From Erythroxylum novogranatense (taxonomy: Eukaryota > Streptophyta > Magnoliopsida > Malpighiales > Erythroxylaceae): a stretch of DNA of 64,000 nucleotides. The notes under the pieces were generated by a model. The model searched no databases. It saw only the letters and a program-made list of their open reading frames with translations, and was not told the origin of the DNA. The stretch is from assembly GCA_029891385.1 (NCBI GenBank), contig CM057224.1, forward strand, positions 33,299,005-33,363,004, read 5' to 3'. A program made the position numbers and the translations under genes. Position 1 is the first letter of the stretch. Each line of letters begins with the position of its first letter. Shown here piece after piece: positions 13,301 to 23,191 of this stretch.

Positions 13301-14173
13301 TGAATATTTGACCGTATTATCATGTTTATCGCTATGGACCATGTGCATTCATGCACAAATGCATCACATCGTAAAAAAGAAAGTTGTGAACCGAGACGCC
13401 ATCAGATCTTGAACCGAGCCTAGAGCTCGATATATTTGAACCGAGCTCGAGCTTGACGGAGATAATTCTCCCAGACGCGCGTCTATACTTGATCAACGTT
13501 ATGCGCTCGGTCACAATCTTGAAATGAACTGAAAAAGAGTCACGTGTGCATTGCATACTGGACTGAATATTTGGAAATGTTTTGACTGGTTCTTTATACA
13601 CTGTTCTGTGATCTGTATACTGTATAAGTGTACTGTGATTGTTTCAATCGTGTGTTTTGTATAATTATTGAATGAGTACTGTATCATGCTTATGTGATGC
13701 ATGAATTGGGAGAACCATCGATGATGGTTTCTCATTGAGTTCGCAAACTCATCCAAAATTGCAACTTATTTTTCAGGCCTTAGCATAGACAGATAGCTCC
13801 CTCAGGACTGTAGAGCCGTATACTGTGGACTGGCGAGAGAAGCGATGGCTCAAAGGTCGGTCAGCTGGGCTTTCTTTTGGAAACCTATAGTTAGATCTGT
13901 CTTTTGTACATTACAGTATGTCATTTAGTGAGTAGTGTTTTGGAGCATGTGTAAACTAAACATATTGACAGTTTGTAAATTACTGAGTTTTGAGTGAATG
14001 AAATGGAGTCCAATTTGGTTTTAAAAAGTGGTCAATTTCTTATTACTGTCTTATGATTGTGATGCCATGAGGAGTGTAGTGGTTGTTGTCAGTAGTGGTC
14101 TCTTGTCGTAGGATATGTATCGGAATGACCTACGGGCGTTCCGGTGGATACCCTATGGTAAGGGGGCGCTACA
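10356..14173 (+). repeat. Element B 3' LTR (3818 bp)
   Basis: Starts TGTAACATCCCC and ends GGGGGCGCTACA. It is co-linear with 1936-5729. Differences cluster in short patches: for example 12464-12480 reads CACTGTACTGCCCTGTG where the 5' copy (4026-4041) reads CACCGATCGCCTCGTG. The candidate splice donor is at 11156 and the acceptor ends at 13776. Confidence 0.92.
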
Positions 14174-15048
14174 TCCTCAGAGAGAAAGTGAGAGAATTGC
14201 AGGTTCAGGATCCCGAATTGAGTAAGCTACGGGAAGAGGTGCAGAGGGGTAAGGAGTCCGGTATGGTGTTGAGTGGTGATGGACTCCTGATAGTCAGGAA
14301 TAGGCTCTGTATTCCTGATGTCAAGGAGGTAAAAGATGAGATTCTGGATGAGGCGCACAATGCACCTTATGCTTTGCACCCAGGCAGCACCAGGATGTAC
14401 AGGGATCTCAGGGAACATTTCTGGTGGAGAGGTATGAAGAAGGATGTGGCCGAGTATGTGAGCAAGTGTTTGGTGTGTCAGCAAGTCAAGACTGAGCATC
14501 AGGCACCTTCAGGCCAGTTGAGGCCATTATCCATTCCTGAGTGGAAATGGCAGAGAGTCACTATGAATTTTCTGATAGAGTTTGAACTTGGTGAGAAAGT
14601 TTTTCTCAAGACTTCTCCTTGGAAAGGGATTTTGAGATTTGGTAGGAAGGGTAAGCTGAGTCCGAGGTATGTGGGACCTTATGAGATTTTGGAACGGATT
14701 GGTCCGTTGGCGTACAAGTTAGCATTGCCTCCTGAATTATCCCATATTCATGACGTTTTTCATGTCTCTATGCTGAGGAGATATCGATCAGATCCCTCCC
14801 ACGTCATTCAAGCTCATGAAGTTCAGTTGAGTGATGATTTGAGTTATGAAGAGCTTCCAGTGCAGATCTTGGATACCAAAGAAAAGGTTCTCAGGAACAA
14901 GACTGTGCAGTTGGTAAAAGTCTTATGGAGGAACCACTCGGTGGAAGAGGCCACGTGGGAGTCATTGGAAGCTATGAAGGAGAAGTATCCCCATCTCTTC
15001 AATATGTCAGGTACGAATTTCGAGGACAAAATTCTTTTAAGGGGGTGA
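14174..15048 (+). pseudogene. Element A pol, second part: integrase zinc domain fused to C-terminal domain, catalytic core deleted
   Basis: The frame resumes after B with the integrase HHCC domain (ALHPGSTRMY, LREHFWWRGM, CLVCQQVKTEHQ) and the start of the core (WKWQRVTMNFLIE). It then jumps at about 14575 straight to FELGEKVFLKTSPWKGILRF, the C-terminal domain. The two remaining catalytic acidic residues and several hundred bases are gone, but the reading frame is kept. The first catalytic Asp is Asn (VTMNF where VTMDF is usual). The tail VKVLWRNHSVEEATWE and NFEDKILLRG closes pol at a TGA (15046-15048). A could not integrate by itself. Confidence 0.9.
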
Positions 15049-15050
15049 AA
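15036..15050 (+). promoter_or_regulatory. Polypurine tract of element A
   Basis: TTTAAGGGGGTGAAA lies directly before the LTR start TGTTGGGCCCC and overlaps the pol stop. The same arrangement, GAATTTCGAGGACGAAATTC then a purine tract, is found reversed at the 3' end of C. Confidence 0.8.
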
Positions 15051-15537
15051 TGTTGGGCCCCGATTCGCTTTAAGCAGGTTTTCTTTATTTTGAGGTTTAG
15101 ATTGATTAATTCCTTTTAGTTAGAATAATTTGGAATTTTAGTGCTTCGTTAATGATTATAAACTGGAGGAATTTAGTTAAAATTAGAATTTTGATAAGTT
15201 ACTAGAAATTAAAAAGAATAAGATGATGTAGGGGTAAATTAGGAAGTTTGTATATGTTCTTAAGGCTTGAGGCTTAGGAGATGGGCTTTTAGCCCTTCTT
15301 AAATGCTATGAAATGAAGAAGGAAAGGATTAAATGAAGAAGAAATGAAATAGGTGATGATGTAGCCGTTTAACATGAAGGGAGAAACAAAAATTGCAAGG
15401 AAAGATTAGTAACCTAACAAAACTACGTAGTTTTAGTATAGGTTTTATAAGTTAGAACTAATTCTCTAAGGCTTTTAATGAGAAAGCTACGAAACTACAA
15501 AGAAAGGAGAAAAGAAGGGTGACTTTCGGCTATGTGA

Positions 15538-15582
15538 AGAGAAGAAGAAGAAGAAGAAGAAGAAGAAGAAGAAGAAGAAGAG
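15538..15582 (+). repeat. (GAA)n microsatellite in element A LTR
   Basis: About 14 uninterrupted GAA/AGA units followed by imperfect purine repeats. Read in frame it gives a false poly-Arg ORF. It lies in the purine-rich leader block upstream of the candidate LTR donor. Confidence 0.95.
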
Positions 15583-15718
15583 GAAGAGAAGTAAGGAGCT
15601 TAGGTTTTTATGCTTTAGAAAGGAAGATTGAAGAGTTTTCTTTAAGAAGAAAAGGGAAGAGAAAGAGTTTTAGTTACCTTTGGAGCAAAAGCAATTTTCG
15701 TGGGTTTCAATCTCTAAG

Positions 15719-16644
15719 GTAAGAAAATGTGAAATTTATGGATTTTTAGATAGGTTTTGATGCTAGAAGCTTAGAAACCTTATAGGTAAGGTTAGATGGG
15801 GTTGAATTCATGTCTTTCTTTCCTTAGGATTTCCAATTTTGCTTTCTCTTATGCTTATGGGATGATTATGCTTGATGAAGGTGACGTGAGGCAATTAGAG
15901 GAAGACACAAGGCCATTTGATCAATCCTAAAGCTAAAGGAATTAAGGTGGGTGATTTCTTAATACTTGAGATAATAGGCCTATTTAAGTTTTATAATAAA
16001 TGTAAAATAATGCTTTCCAATGACTTTGAATTTTTGTATAAATTACTCTTTGTTATTCATTTGTATGGGATGTTCTTTGATTGTAAATTATCTTAGAAAT
16101 CATTTGTATAATGTTTCGTTATGTGAAAAAGACTTGAATGTGTGATTTCGGAAAAGATTTGCTAGTTTGGCCCAATCATGCGAAAGTGAATTTGTAATGG
16201 CCAGTTACGGCTAATAATTTCGAATTGTGTGAATTATGTGCTTTCTTTGGGTTTGTGGTGGTCCTGTCAGAGTCAGGTGCACCTGTCTATCCATAGGCTT
16301 CTCCCACCTGCCTGCTAGTGGCATCGGAGTACCTTTCAAGGACTCCCATCAGTCACGGCTACACATGACCGCTTCGTGGGAATGAGTAGTACGTTCCGTT
16401 TCGGATCCACCCGAACCACCTTGTTTGTGATTTTGTGAAATGTGAGATTGCTTTGTGATGTGTTATATTTATAAATTGTTTGATGTGATAAATTCTATAA
16501 AAAGATTTAAAAATTGTCAATGTTTTCCTTAATGTGATATTGTTTTGGAAATGAAAGAATGTATAATAGTTTTTGCTTATATTTCCGTTTATTAAGTTAT
16601 CACCCACGGAGCCGTCGAGCTCACCCCCCCTTTCCCCTCCACAG
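15719..16644 (+). other. Candidate intron inside element A LTR
   Basis: Donor CTAAG|GTAAG at 15719; acceptor CCCCTTTCCCCTCCACAG ending at 16644 after a long pyrimidine run. The hairpin core (16326-16389) lies inside, about 255 bases before the acceptor. C has the same layout at a similar spacing. Inferred only. Confidence 0.4.
16326..16389 (+). other. Two adjacent hairpins in a conserved LTR core (element A copy)
   Basis: Hairpin 1 (16326-16346): GGAGT-CCTT pairs with AAGG-ACTCC, with one bulged A and a TC loop. Hairpin 2 (16359-16389): outer CTAC/GTAG and inner CCGC/GTGG around TTC. Both have homologues in C's LTR with paired changes. The upstream CTGCCTGCTAGTGGCAT is shared with C. Confidence 0.55.
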
Positions 16645-17159
16645 GTGTCGAGCGAGAAACCGAGTCACTGCATCAGGAATGAGGCATACTCCGATGCATT
16701 TTGCTTTTGAAGTTGTATTTAAGAAAACAAAGCTTTAGATAGCATTTTGGAACTAATGTTATACTTTGTATTTTGTTCCTTAAGAATTTGATGTATTTGG
16801 GCTAAAATGCTCTCTAAAGCTTTGTAGTTACTTGTTTCCATGTAAATGTAAGAGTTTTGAATTTCAAATGTATCTTGTATATGTTTTCTAAACATGTATG
16901 GATGTATGGTTGAATTTGATAAAAGTAAGGATGAGCTTGCATTTTCTTTAAGTTTTGAAATAGATGGATGCCTAAGAGTGAGTTACTGCCATTGGTATTG
17001 GGATATTTGGTTTGAGATGTGTTGTGGATATTGAGTTTGCCTTATGCAGGTAATGGAGTTTAGAAGAGCAACTTGAAGTTTTGGATAGAACATTTTTAGG
17101 GGAAGTGCTGTCCAATTTTTCCCAAATTGGACAGCAACTTGTTTCGGGTTTTAGAGTAT

Positions 17160-18090
17160 TTTAGAGCGAGATTTTCAGTGAGATGCCTTCTTGAAGATTG
17201 TAGTGTATATTAAGAGCTTTCTAATGATATGTAATTCGTCACAATTGGACTTAAAATGAAAAAGTTATGAGAGCTGAAAGGTTTCTTTATAGAAAATGTA
17301 GATTGTCTTCTCCTCTTTCCAATGAGGTATAATTGGTCAAATTTAGACTTAGGATGAAGAAGTTATGAGGTTGAGAAGATGACAGCTACTATTCATTTAA
17401 ATTGAGTTACTGTTTCATTGAATTTTTGCAGGCAGTAACTTTGAGAGTGTTTTTACCTCTCTAAATGATTGAATTAACTTTTTTCTCCCTTCATGAAACT
17501 TGTATATAATCCTTTCTTCTTTCTATTGAGGTATTTTGTACCTTATTTCGAGTTAGGAGTAAAAAGTTATGGGGATTAGACCTAGTTTAGTTACTGTTCA
17601 TTTGGCAATTTTGGACAGAACCTTTGGGAGGGTTTTTCACCCCTTTAGAGATTGTTTTGGTTTTTCCATCCTTCATAGAACATGTAGATTATCTTTTTCC
17701 CTTTCCAACGAGGTATCATTTACAATTATTGGAGTTAAAAATAAAAGTTATAAGGTTAGAAAGATTACAGTAATCGCTCATTTGGTCAATTTATCGTTCC
17801 ATTGGTTTTTAATAGGCGAAACTTTGAGGTGTTTTACCTTTAAATGACTAAAAGACTTTTGCACTCTTCATGAAAGTTGTAAATTATCTTTTTATTTTTC
17901 CAACGAGATAAAATATGACATTTTTAGATTTGTGTACTAAAAGATATGAATTTACAAACTTTTGGCATTATGTAGGAAAATTTGAGTTTGGGCTGACACG
18001 TTGAAGCAATTCTTGATCCCCTTAATGGCCAAATTAGTTCTTAAATCCTTCTAGGAAATTGTAGAGCTTCTTTTTGCCTTTTTATTGATA
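17160..18090 (+). repeat. Degenerate tandem modules in element A LTR
   Basis: Five to six diverged units, roughly 150-190 bp each. They share a CTTCATGAAACTTGTAGATT theme, then CTTTTTCCTTTCCAACGAGG, then AAAAGTTATG, and often CAGTTACTGTTCATTTGG. The same vocabulary recurs in the LTRs of B and C, suggesting ancient internal duplication. Confidence 0.65.
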
Positions 18091-18694
18091 TCGAATTTTC
18101 GAAATTCGGGTTTCGGGGTGAAAAGTTATTAAAGTTTAAAGTTAGAGAAGTTTTAATTAGTTTTAAAAGTTGAATCTTGAATTTGGAGAAATTAAATCTC
18201 GTTTCCTATTTTATTCGTTTCTCTTCCGTTTGACCTCCGATTTTCACGATTTTCGAAGCGTTGGATTTCTAAAAAAAAATTTATACCCCTTTTTGGTAAA
18301 ATGAGAGTGTCGGGTTTTGGTCGGTTTTTACGGATAATATTAAAGAGAGTAAATTACGTAAAGGTTTTGAATGTAATTCCTTTTTCGGGCGATTTTGTGA
18401 GCTATAGCGATCCGATTGAGGCGATTTCTGATTTTAAATGACCTAGCGATATGGAATTTCATTCTAGCTTAGGAATCGGATCTAATTATGGGCCCTAAGC
18501 AAATCAATTTTATTGGAGGATAATTAGGGTGAATTTATCAAGTTTTGTTTGGATGAAGTTAAATTAAGTTCGGTTTGAGTTTTCTTTCGTGGTGAGGAAT
18601 TCCTCCCTCGTGAGATGCGTGTCCAGATTTCACGTGCGTCCAGATGTCACGTAGGACGTCGGGCACGCGACTCACCGGGGAGGGGTTCCAACAC

Positions 18695-18872
18695 TTATTG
18701 GCTCAATGGTAAGAGGCGTTCACGCAAAGTGGAACAAAACCCTGAGGTCTTGGGTTCGAGGGCTAGAACTCACCTGAGGCCAGAGGGGACAATACTGATT
18801 AAGTTGGATGTCGTGGTATAACCTGCAAGCACCCGCCGTAGTATAACCCGCAAACACCTAAGGGTGGAGGGT
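18695..18872 (+). mobile_element. tRNA-derived SINE-like insert at the end of element A LTR
   Basis: The box A-like TGGCTCAATGGTAAGAG begins at 18699 and the box B-like GGTTCGAGGGC at 18753, 54 bases apart, as in Pol III promoters of plant SINEs. The 178-bp body is flanked by GGGGTTCCAACAC (18682-18694) and GGGGTCCAACAC (18873-18884), a plausible target duplication that re-creates the LTR end. A diverged repeat of GTATAACCNGCAANCACC sits near its 3' end. No A- or T-rich tail is seen, so it could instead be part of the LTR. Confidence 0.45.
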
Positions 18873-19279
18873 GGGGTCCAACACATGCAATATCTCAATC
18901 TCATCTTTAACAAATCTTATTCTTATTCTTATTCTTTCTTTGCCATAAAAAAAATATACATATCTGGAAATCCACAATTCACACACAATAGGCACTTCAA
19001 TATTTCCTACTCAATCAACACAATCCATCGGACCTCCTGTCCGGAATCTCAGCATAAACAAATACAACCAGATCATCATTATATATATAGCACTTCAAAT
19101 AATTCTCAAATAATGTTCAGTATCATCGGACCTCCCGTCCGGAATCCAAAACATAATCAAAATACAATTTATCTACATAACCATACATAAACTCATAATT
19201 CATCTCATCCATAAACCATTAACATACTATATCCACACAAATCCATAATTCATATACATCACGATCTCCTGCTCGAAAC

Positions 19280-20322
19280 CTGGAGATGGGGATAAAAGGG
19301 AGTGAGCTTGACAACTCGTGGATAATATGTTTATAAATCGAAAAATAAGCAAAAATTATTTCTTTTAAAAACTTTTGCTAATTAAAAAAATCTCACGGTA
19401 GAAATTTGTGAAAAACAATGCTTATTTCTCAACTTTCCAACTTTTCAAACATTCATGATCGATTTTAAAACATGGATGCAACACACTTATAACACAACAT
19501 AAACACATAACATAACACATCAAAAATGGTTTGGGTCGGTCCAGAAACAGAACATACTGCACATTCTCGCATAGCAGTTCTGTGCAGCCGTGAACAGAAC
19601 GTACTACACCATCCCGCATAGCGGTCCAGTGTAGCCGTGAACTTATAGGAGTCCGAAATCGGAGCTCCAATGCCACTAGCAGGCAGGCGAGCGAAGCCTA
19701 GACAAGTGCACTTCACCCTCTTATGGGACCTAACCAAACCTACATAACACATTTCACACTTGAAAAAAATCGGATTTGCCCGTAGGCACATTTCGAAAAT
19801 TCAATCTTTCATGTCATCTCATATTCAAACATAATGACATTCATGAAATCACAACGTCACACATAATGTCACATATTTCACACAAATTCATATATCAAAT
19901 GCACAATCATTCTCAAACAAGGAATGCAAAAATTTTCATAATTTATCACTTCATTCATAAATAATGAATTCACAAATTTCCTTAATTTATCAAATCATTT
20001 AAAACTTGTAATCATTTTCCAAAAACATTCGGAAACAATAAAATTAAATACTTTCTTTCTTAATTTTTCGAAAACATTTACGTGACTTATAATTCAAAAT
20101 ATAAACATGGTACCCACCTCATATCCATGCATGGAACTTGTTCAAAGCCTCAATTTCTCTATTCTTTTCCTTAATTTTCTTCATCATCATAAACATCCAA
20201 AATTCAACATCACATAAAGCATAGTCACCAAAATTGAGCTTAGAAATTACAAACCCGTACCATATCCAAGCTATCTAAACCAAAATCTTTTCACAATTTA
20301 ACAAAGTAAAAATTCCTCTTAC
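19280..20322 (-). other. Candidate intron inside element C 3' LTR
   Basis: On the minus strand, AATAAAG|GTAAGAGG at 20322 and TATCCCCATCTCCAG|GT ending at 19280. The other LTR keeps the same pair at 25169 and 24106. A purine-rich leader block precedes the donor, and the conserved hairpin core lies about 280 bases before the acceptor. Confidence 0.4.
19557..19668 (-). other. Conserved LTR hairpin core, element C 3' LTR copy
   Basis: Contains the GGAG(C)TCCGA/TCGGACTCC hairpin (19648-19668) and two tandem copies of a 31-base hairpin. Copy one (19604-19634) has outer stem CTACAC/GTGTAG and inner CCGC/GCGG. Copy two (19557-19587) has outer stem CTGCAC/GTGCAG. The outer stems differ by a paired G-C to A-T exchange. 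Confidence 0.55.
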
Positions 20323-21399
20323 CTTTATTCTTCATCATTTTCGGATTTTCTTGGCTAAAAAAAAAAGCTCTTGAGTTCCTCTTCATTTCCCCCTTGAAAT
20401 CTACTTCAAAACACTCTTGAAACCTAAGAAAATCGAAACCCTAGACTTTCCTTTCTTCTTTCTCCTTTCTCTTCTCCACCGAAAGCTCTCCCTCTTCTCT
20501 CTTCTTTCTTCTTTCTTTTCTTTCTAACTTAAACAAATTTTTGCTTCTCCTCTTCTTAAATGACAACCCACTCTTCTTGCATTTAATGAATGCAAAATGA
20601 CCATTATGCACTTCCTTAAAAGCCTTAAAACTTAACACTTTAAGTGATCTTCCAAATTTGCCCCTAAAAATTTATTTTAATTCATGCTTACTTTAGGACA
20701 TTTTTCTAACCATAAAATTGAAGGAATTTGCTAAAACTTCCTGCTAGAGAAATGTTCCTCATAGTATCAATTTCATAACGCCACCAAAAATCATCTAATT
20801 TGGTTCACTACTCCAAAAGTTATACTCCAAACATTTCAGACTATTCTTATGCTAAAACATTTTCCAACGATTTACTTCCATCTGAAAATTGACATTCTTA
20901 AAGACTAAATTGAAACTCGAATCATTCATAACATTTGTAGTCCTCTTTCTTTAGTTTAATCCAAATTAAGGATCACCTCATTTGGATGACTAGATCAAAA
21001 GTTATAGCCAAAATACTTTCAACTCTTACTAATCCAAGACTGAACACTAAACCCGAATTCAATTGAGAAATTGAAAGTCTTAGAGGCTAAATTAAAATTT
21101 ACTTCCTTCAGATTACTTGTAGCACCATGTCTCTATTTTAGTTTTCAAAAAGAATCAGTTCAATTGGATCTCCACAGACCAATAATTCACCAAAATACTG
21201 AACCATGTTTAGAAAATTTCCCAACTCAATTTGACTAAATCAATAATCATTAATTTAATCTCAAAAATCCAAAATTTTCCATAGACAGAAAGAGGGATGT
21301 CTTAGGAATCCAATGCTTCAAAAATCAGGTCAATCGAAGGTCGGACGAAAAAGTTATGGCCGAAAGAATGGAGAGAGGTCGGTCAGGAAAAATTCCAAA

Positions 21400-21546
21400 T
21401 CGGAGCTCGCACTCGCGAGCGGGTCGTTCGCTAGAGCGACCGAGCGGGATTGACCGAGCAGTAGCGACCGAGCGGGATCGATCGATCAGTAGCGATCGAG
21501 CGGGTCGCTCGCCAGGACGACCGAGCGAGGCCGCTCGCTAGGGCGA
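21400..21546 (-). repeat. GC-rich minisatellite in element C 3' LTR
   Basis: Repeats of GCGACCGAGCGGGATC and GGTCGCTCGC variants, partly palindromic, in otherwise AT-rich sequence. It sits directly beside the conserved motif that reads (sense) ATTGACCTGATTTTTGAAGC. Both strands give false Arg/Ser-rich ORFs. Confidence 0.85.
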
Positions 21547-22558
21547 CCTTCCAACATCTAAAATTAATAACTTGTGACTTAGAACTCCAAATTTTTCAAA
21601 TTTAGTATCAATGGAAAGATAAAAGAAATCTCTACAATTTTCATGAAGAATTTAAAACCTATTTCCTTCTTTAAAGGGGCCAAAATCCCACTCAAAGTTT
21701 TTGTCCACTAATGATCATGCCAAACAGTATTAGAAACTTCTAAAAATAATAACTTCACATTCCATGGTCCAAAATTTCCATACTTTACATCACTGGAAAG
21801 ATCAAAACATAATCTAAAACTTTCATGCAGAACTTAAAAGCAATTGCAACCTTTATGTGGGTCAATTTTTTAATCAAAGTTTCTGCCAGAAATTTGTCAT
21901 CCTAAAACAACATCCAAACTTCCAATTTCATATCTTCCAATTTCCACAACCAAAAATAACATATTATACATCATTTAAAAGCTAGGAAAATCTTATGTGA
22001 CTTTCATGTAGACCACTTAACTCAATTCAAAACATATCAGTCCAGAAATTGCCTCAAAATACAGCATACATAATCCTCCACTTAAGAACATTTTCAAAAA
22101 CAAAGTAAAATGCACTTTAATTCGAATGGGCATAAATTTCAATCCCGATATCGAAAAATATCATACTTTATGGAGATAGAAAGCTCTGAACAGAAGCTAC
22201 AAGTTTCATGAAGATCATTTTATCAATTTCTGCCTAAATCATCCCATAGAAATTCACAAAGTTTCAGCCCAAAAAGTCAACTCTTCATCTCCAAAAAGTC
22301 AACTTTTATAATTCAACAAATTCTCACACTTTCACTCTTTATTTCTTGATTTTCAACTTCCATTTCAATCAACTCATTCACTTTAACTTTTATAACCCAT
22401 ACAAATCTACTCAAATGTCAAAGTCCTCAAAACCAATCAATTCTTTTCTCATCAATTTTCTTAAAGCATAATAACATCTATAACAGAATACATATACAAA
22501 AATACTCATTTTATGCATTTAATATTTCTAAATTTCACTAAAAGATTGGGGTTCAACA

Positions 22559-23191
22559 TTTCTCCCCCTCTTAAAAGAATTTCGTCCTCGAAATTCGTAC
22601 TTAAGTAATCACCAAGTAACTTACTCTCTCAAATACCTCCTTCTAAATGATCATAGCCAATCACTTTCTTATCTAATTCCTCATCATACTTATATCTCAA
22701 CTTATTTATAATATTTCACTTTTTGTATCAAATACCCCCATATCCTATCAAATCACTATTTCATAAATCATTGTTTCTTAACATATTTGACTCAAGTCAA
22801 CGGTCCAATTCTTAAGGAACCTCAATATGGACCAATCATCATTCAAAATCAACCTTTTTGAACTTCTATATATATCTATTTCTCTATCACTCAACTCATC
22901 TTTCAAATATTCGTTATTGCATCTCACATATGTATATTCAAGATCAAATCAACAAAATGATTGAAGAAGCCTAATTGTCATGACATTCTAACCTCAATAT
23001 CATACACATTCTTATGATTGATCATATAACTCATCACCTTAATCAAACAGTCAATTAGGTTCTTCAAATAATTCATGAAAATACACTCACATCAATATCA
23101 CATACTCACTAATTCATTCCTATCCATTTAAACTCTTAACAAACATATGCGCCCATGTAAGATCCTAATACTAACGCTCTGATACCATAAA
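22559..23191 (-). other. Element C interior: purine tract, non-coding spacer, primer binding site
   Basis: Minus-strand order: PBS TGGTATCAGAGC (23187-23176, intact initiator-Met type), about 540 bp of AT-rich spacer with no ORF or pol similarity that I can see, then GAATTTCGAGGACGAAATTC and the purine tract AAGAGGGGGAGAAA (22572-22559). The complete loss of coding makes it dependent on another element. Confidence 0.85.

Larger units (their letters stand above)
1936..14173 (+). mobile_element. Element B: complete Ty3/gypsy Tekay-type retrotransposon (12.2 kb) nested in A
   Basis: Two long direct LTRs (1936-5729 and 10356-14173), a degenerate initiator-Met tRNA primer site, gag, pol, a purine tract and a TSD make a structurally complete element. 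Integrase ends in VKVLWRNHSTEEATWE, the chromodomain-like tail of Tekay/Del chromoviruses. It is the youngest insertion of the left stack. Coding is broken by many small indels, most of them where CTG or CAG would be expected (see findings), while stretches between are clean. Confidence 0.93.
1..18883 (+). mobile_element. Element A: Ty3/gypsy Tekay/Del-type retrotransposon, 5' end outside window, split by element B
   Basis: A runs from its protease (window start) through RT and RNase H, is cut by B at 1936-14173, and resumes with integrase and a 3' LTR. B is flanked by TCTTC (1931-1935) and TCCTC (14174-14178), a five-base duplication with one mismatch, so the two halves belong together. The right end reads GGGGTCCAACA (to 18883) and mirrors the LTR start TGTTGGGCCCC at 15051. 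Next comes CATGC (18884-18888), which aligns with CATGC at 23587-23591 inside C's other LTR. A is therefore inserted in C's LTR, whose missing 395 bp should lie left of the window. Confidence 0.85.
15051..18883 (+). repeat. Element A 3' LTR (3.8 kb, including a SINE-like insert near its end)
   Basis: Starts TGTTGGGCCCC and ends GGGGTCCAACA. In order: a leader-like block with a GAA microsatellite, a GTAAG donor at 15719, a structured core at 16260-16420, an acceptor ending CCACAG at 16644, several degenerate repeats (17160-18080), a motif near 18215-18270 shared with B and C, and the terminal insert. The A copy of the structured core is clearly homologous to C's. Poly-Arg and other ORFs inside are not genes. 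Confidence 0.85.
18884..22558 (-). repeat. Element C 3' LTR (truncated by insertion of A)
   Basis: Co-linear with 23587-27492 of the right LTR. The first 395 plus-strand bases are absent because A inserted at CATGC. It also lacks about 125 bp present at 23965-24090 in the other copy. The sense strand begins TGTTGAACCCC at 22558. Small ORFs shared with the other LTR (for example 19465-19791, minus) reflect sequence copying and not coding selection. Confidence 0.88.

Noticed and set aside
15519..15722. Poly-Arg ORF
   Set aside because: A (GAA)n microsatellite read in the AGA frame inside A's LTR leader.
18698..18765. Functional tRNA gene
   Set aside because: Box A and box B are present but the sequence cannot fold into a complete cloverleaf with a paired acceptor stem; a SINE fits better.
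19465..19791. Cys-rich ORF present in both C LTRs
   Set aside because: LTRs are copies of one another, so presence in both is not evidence of coding. The region is better explained by conserved hairpins.
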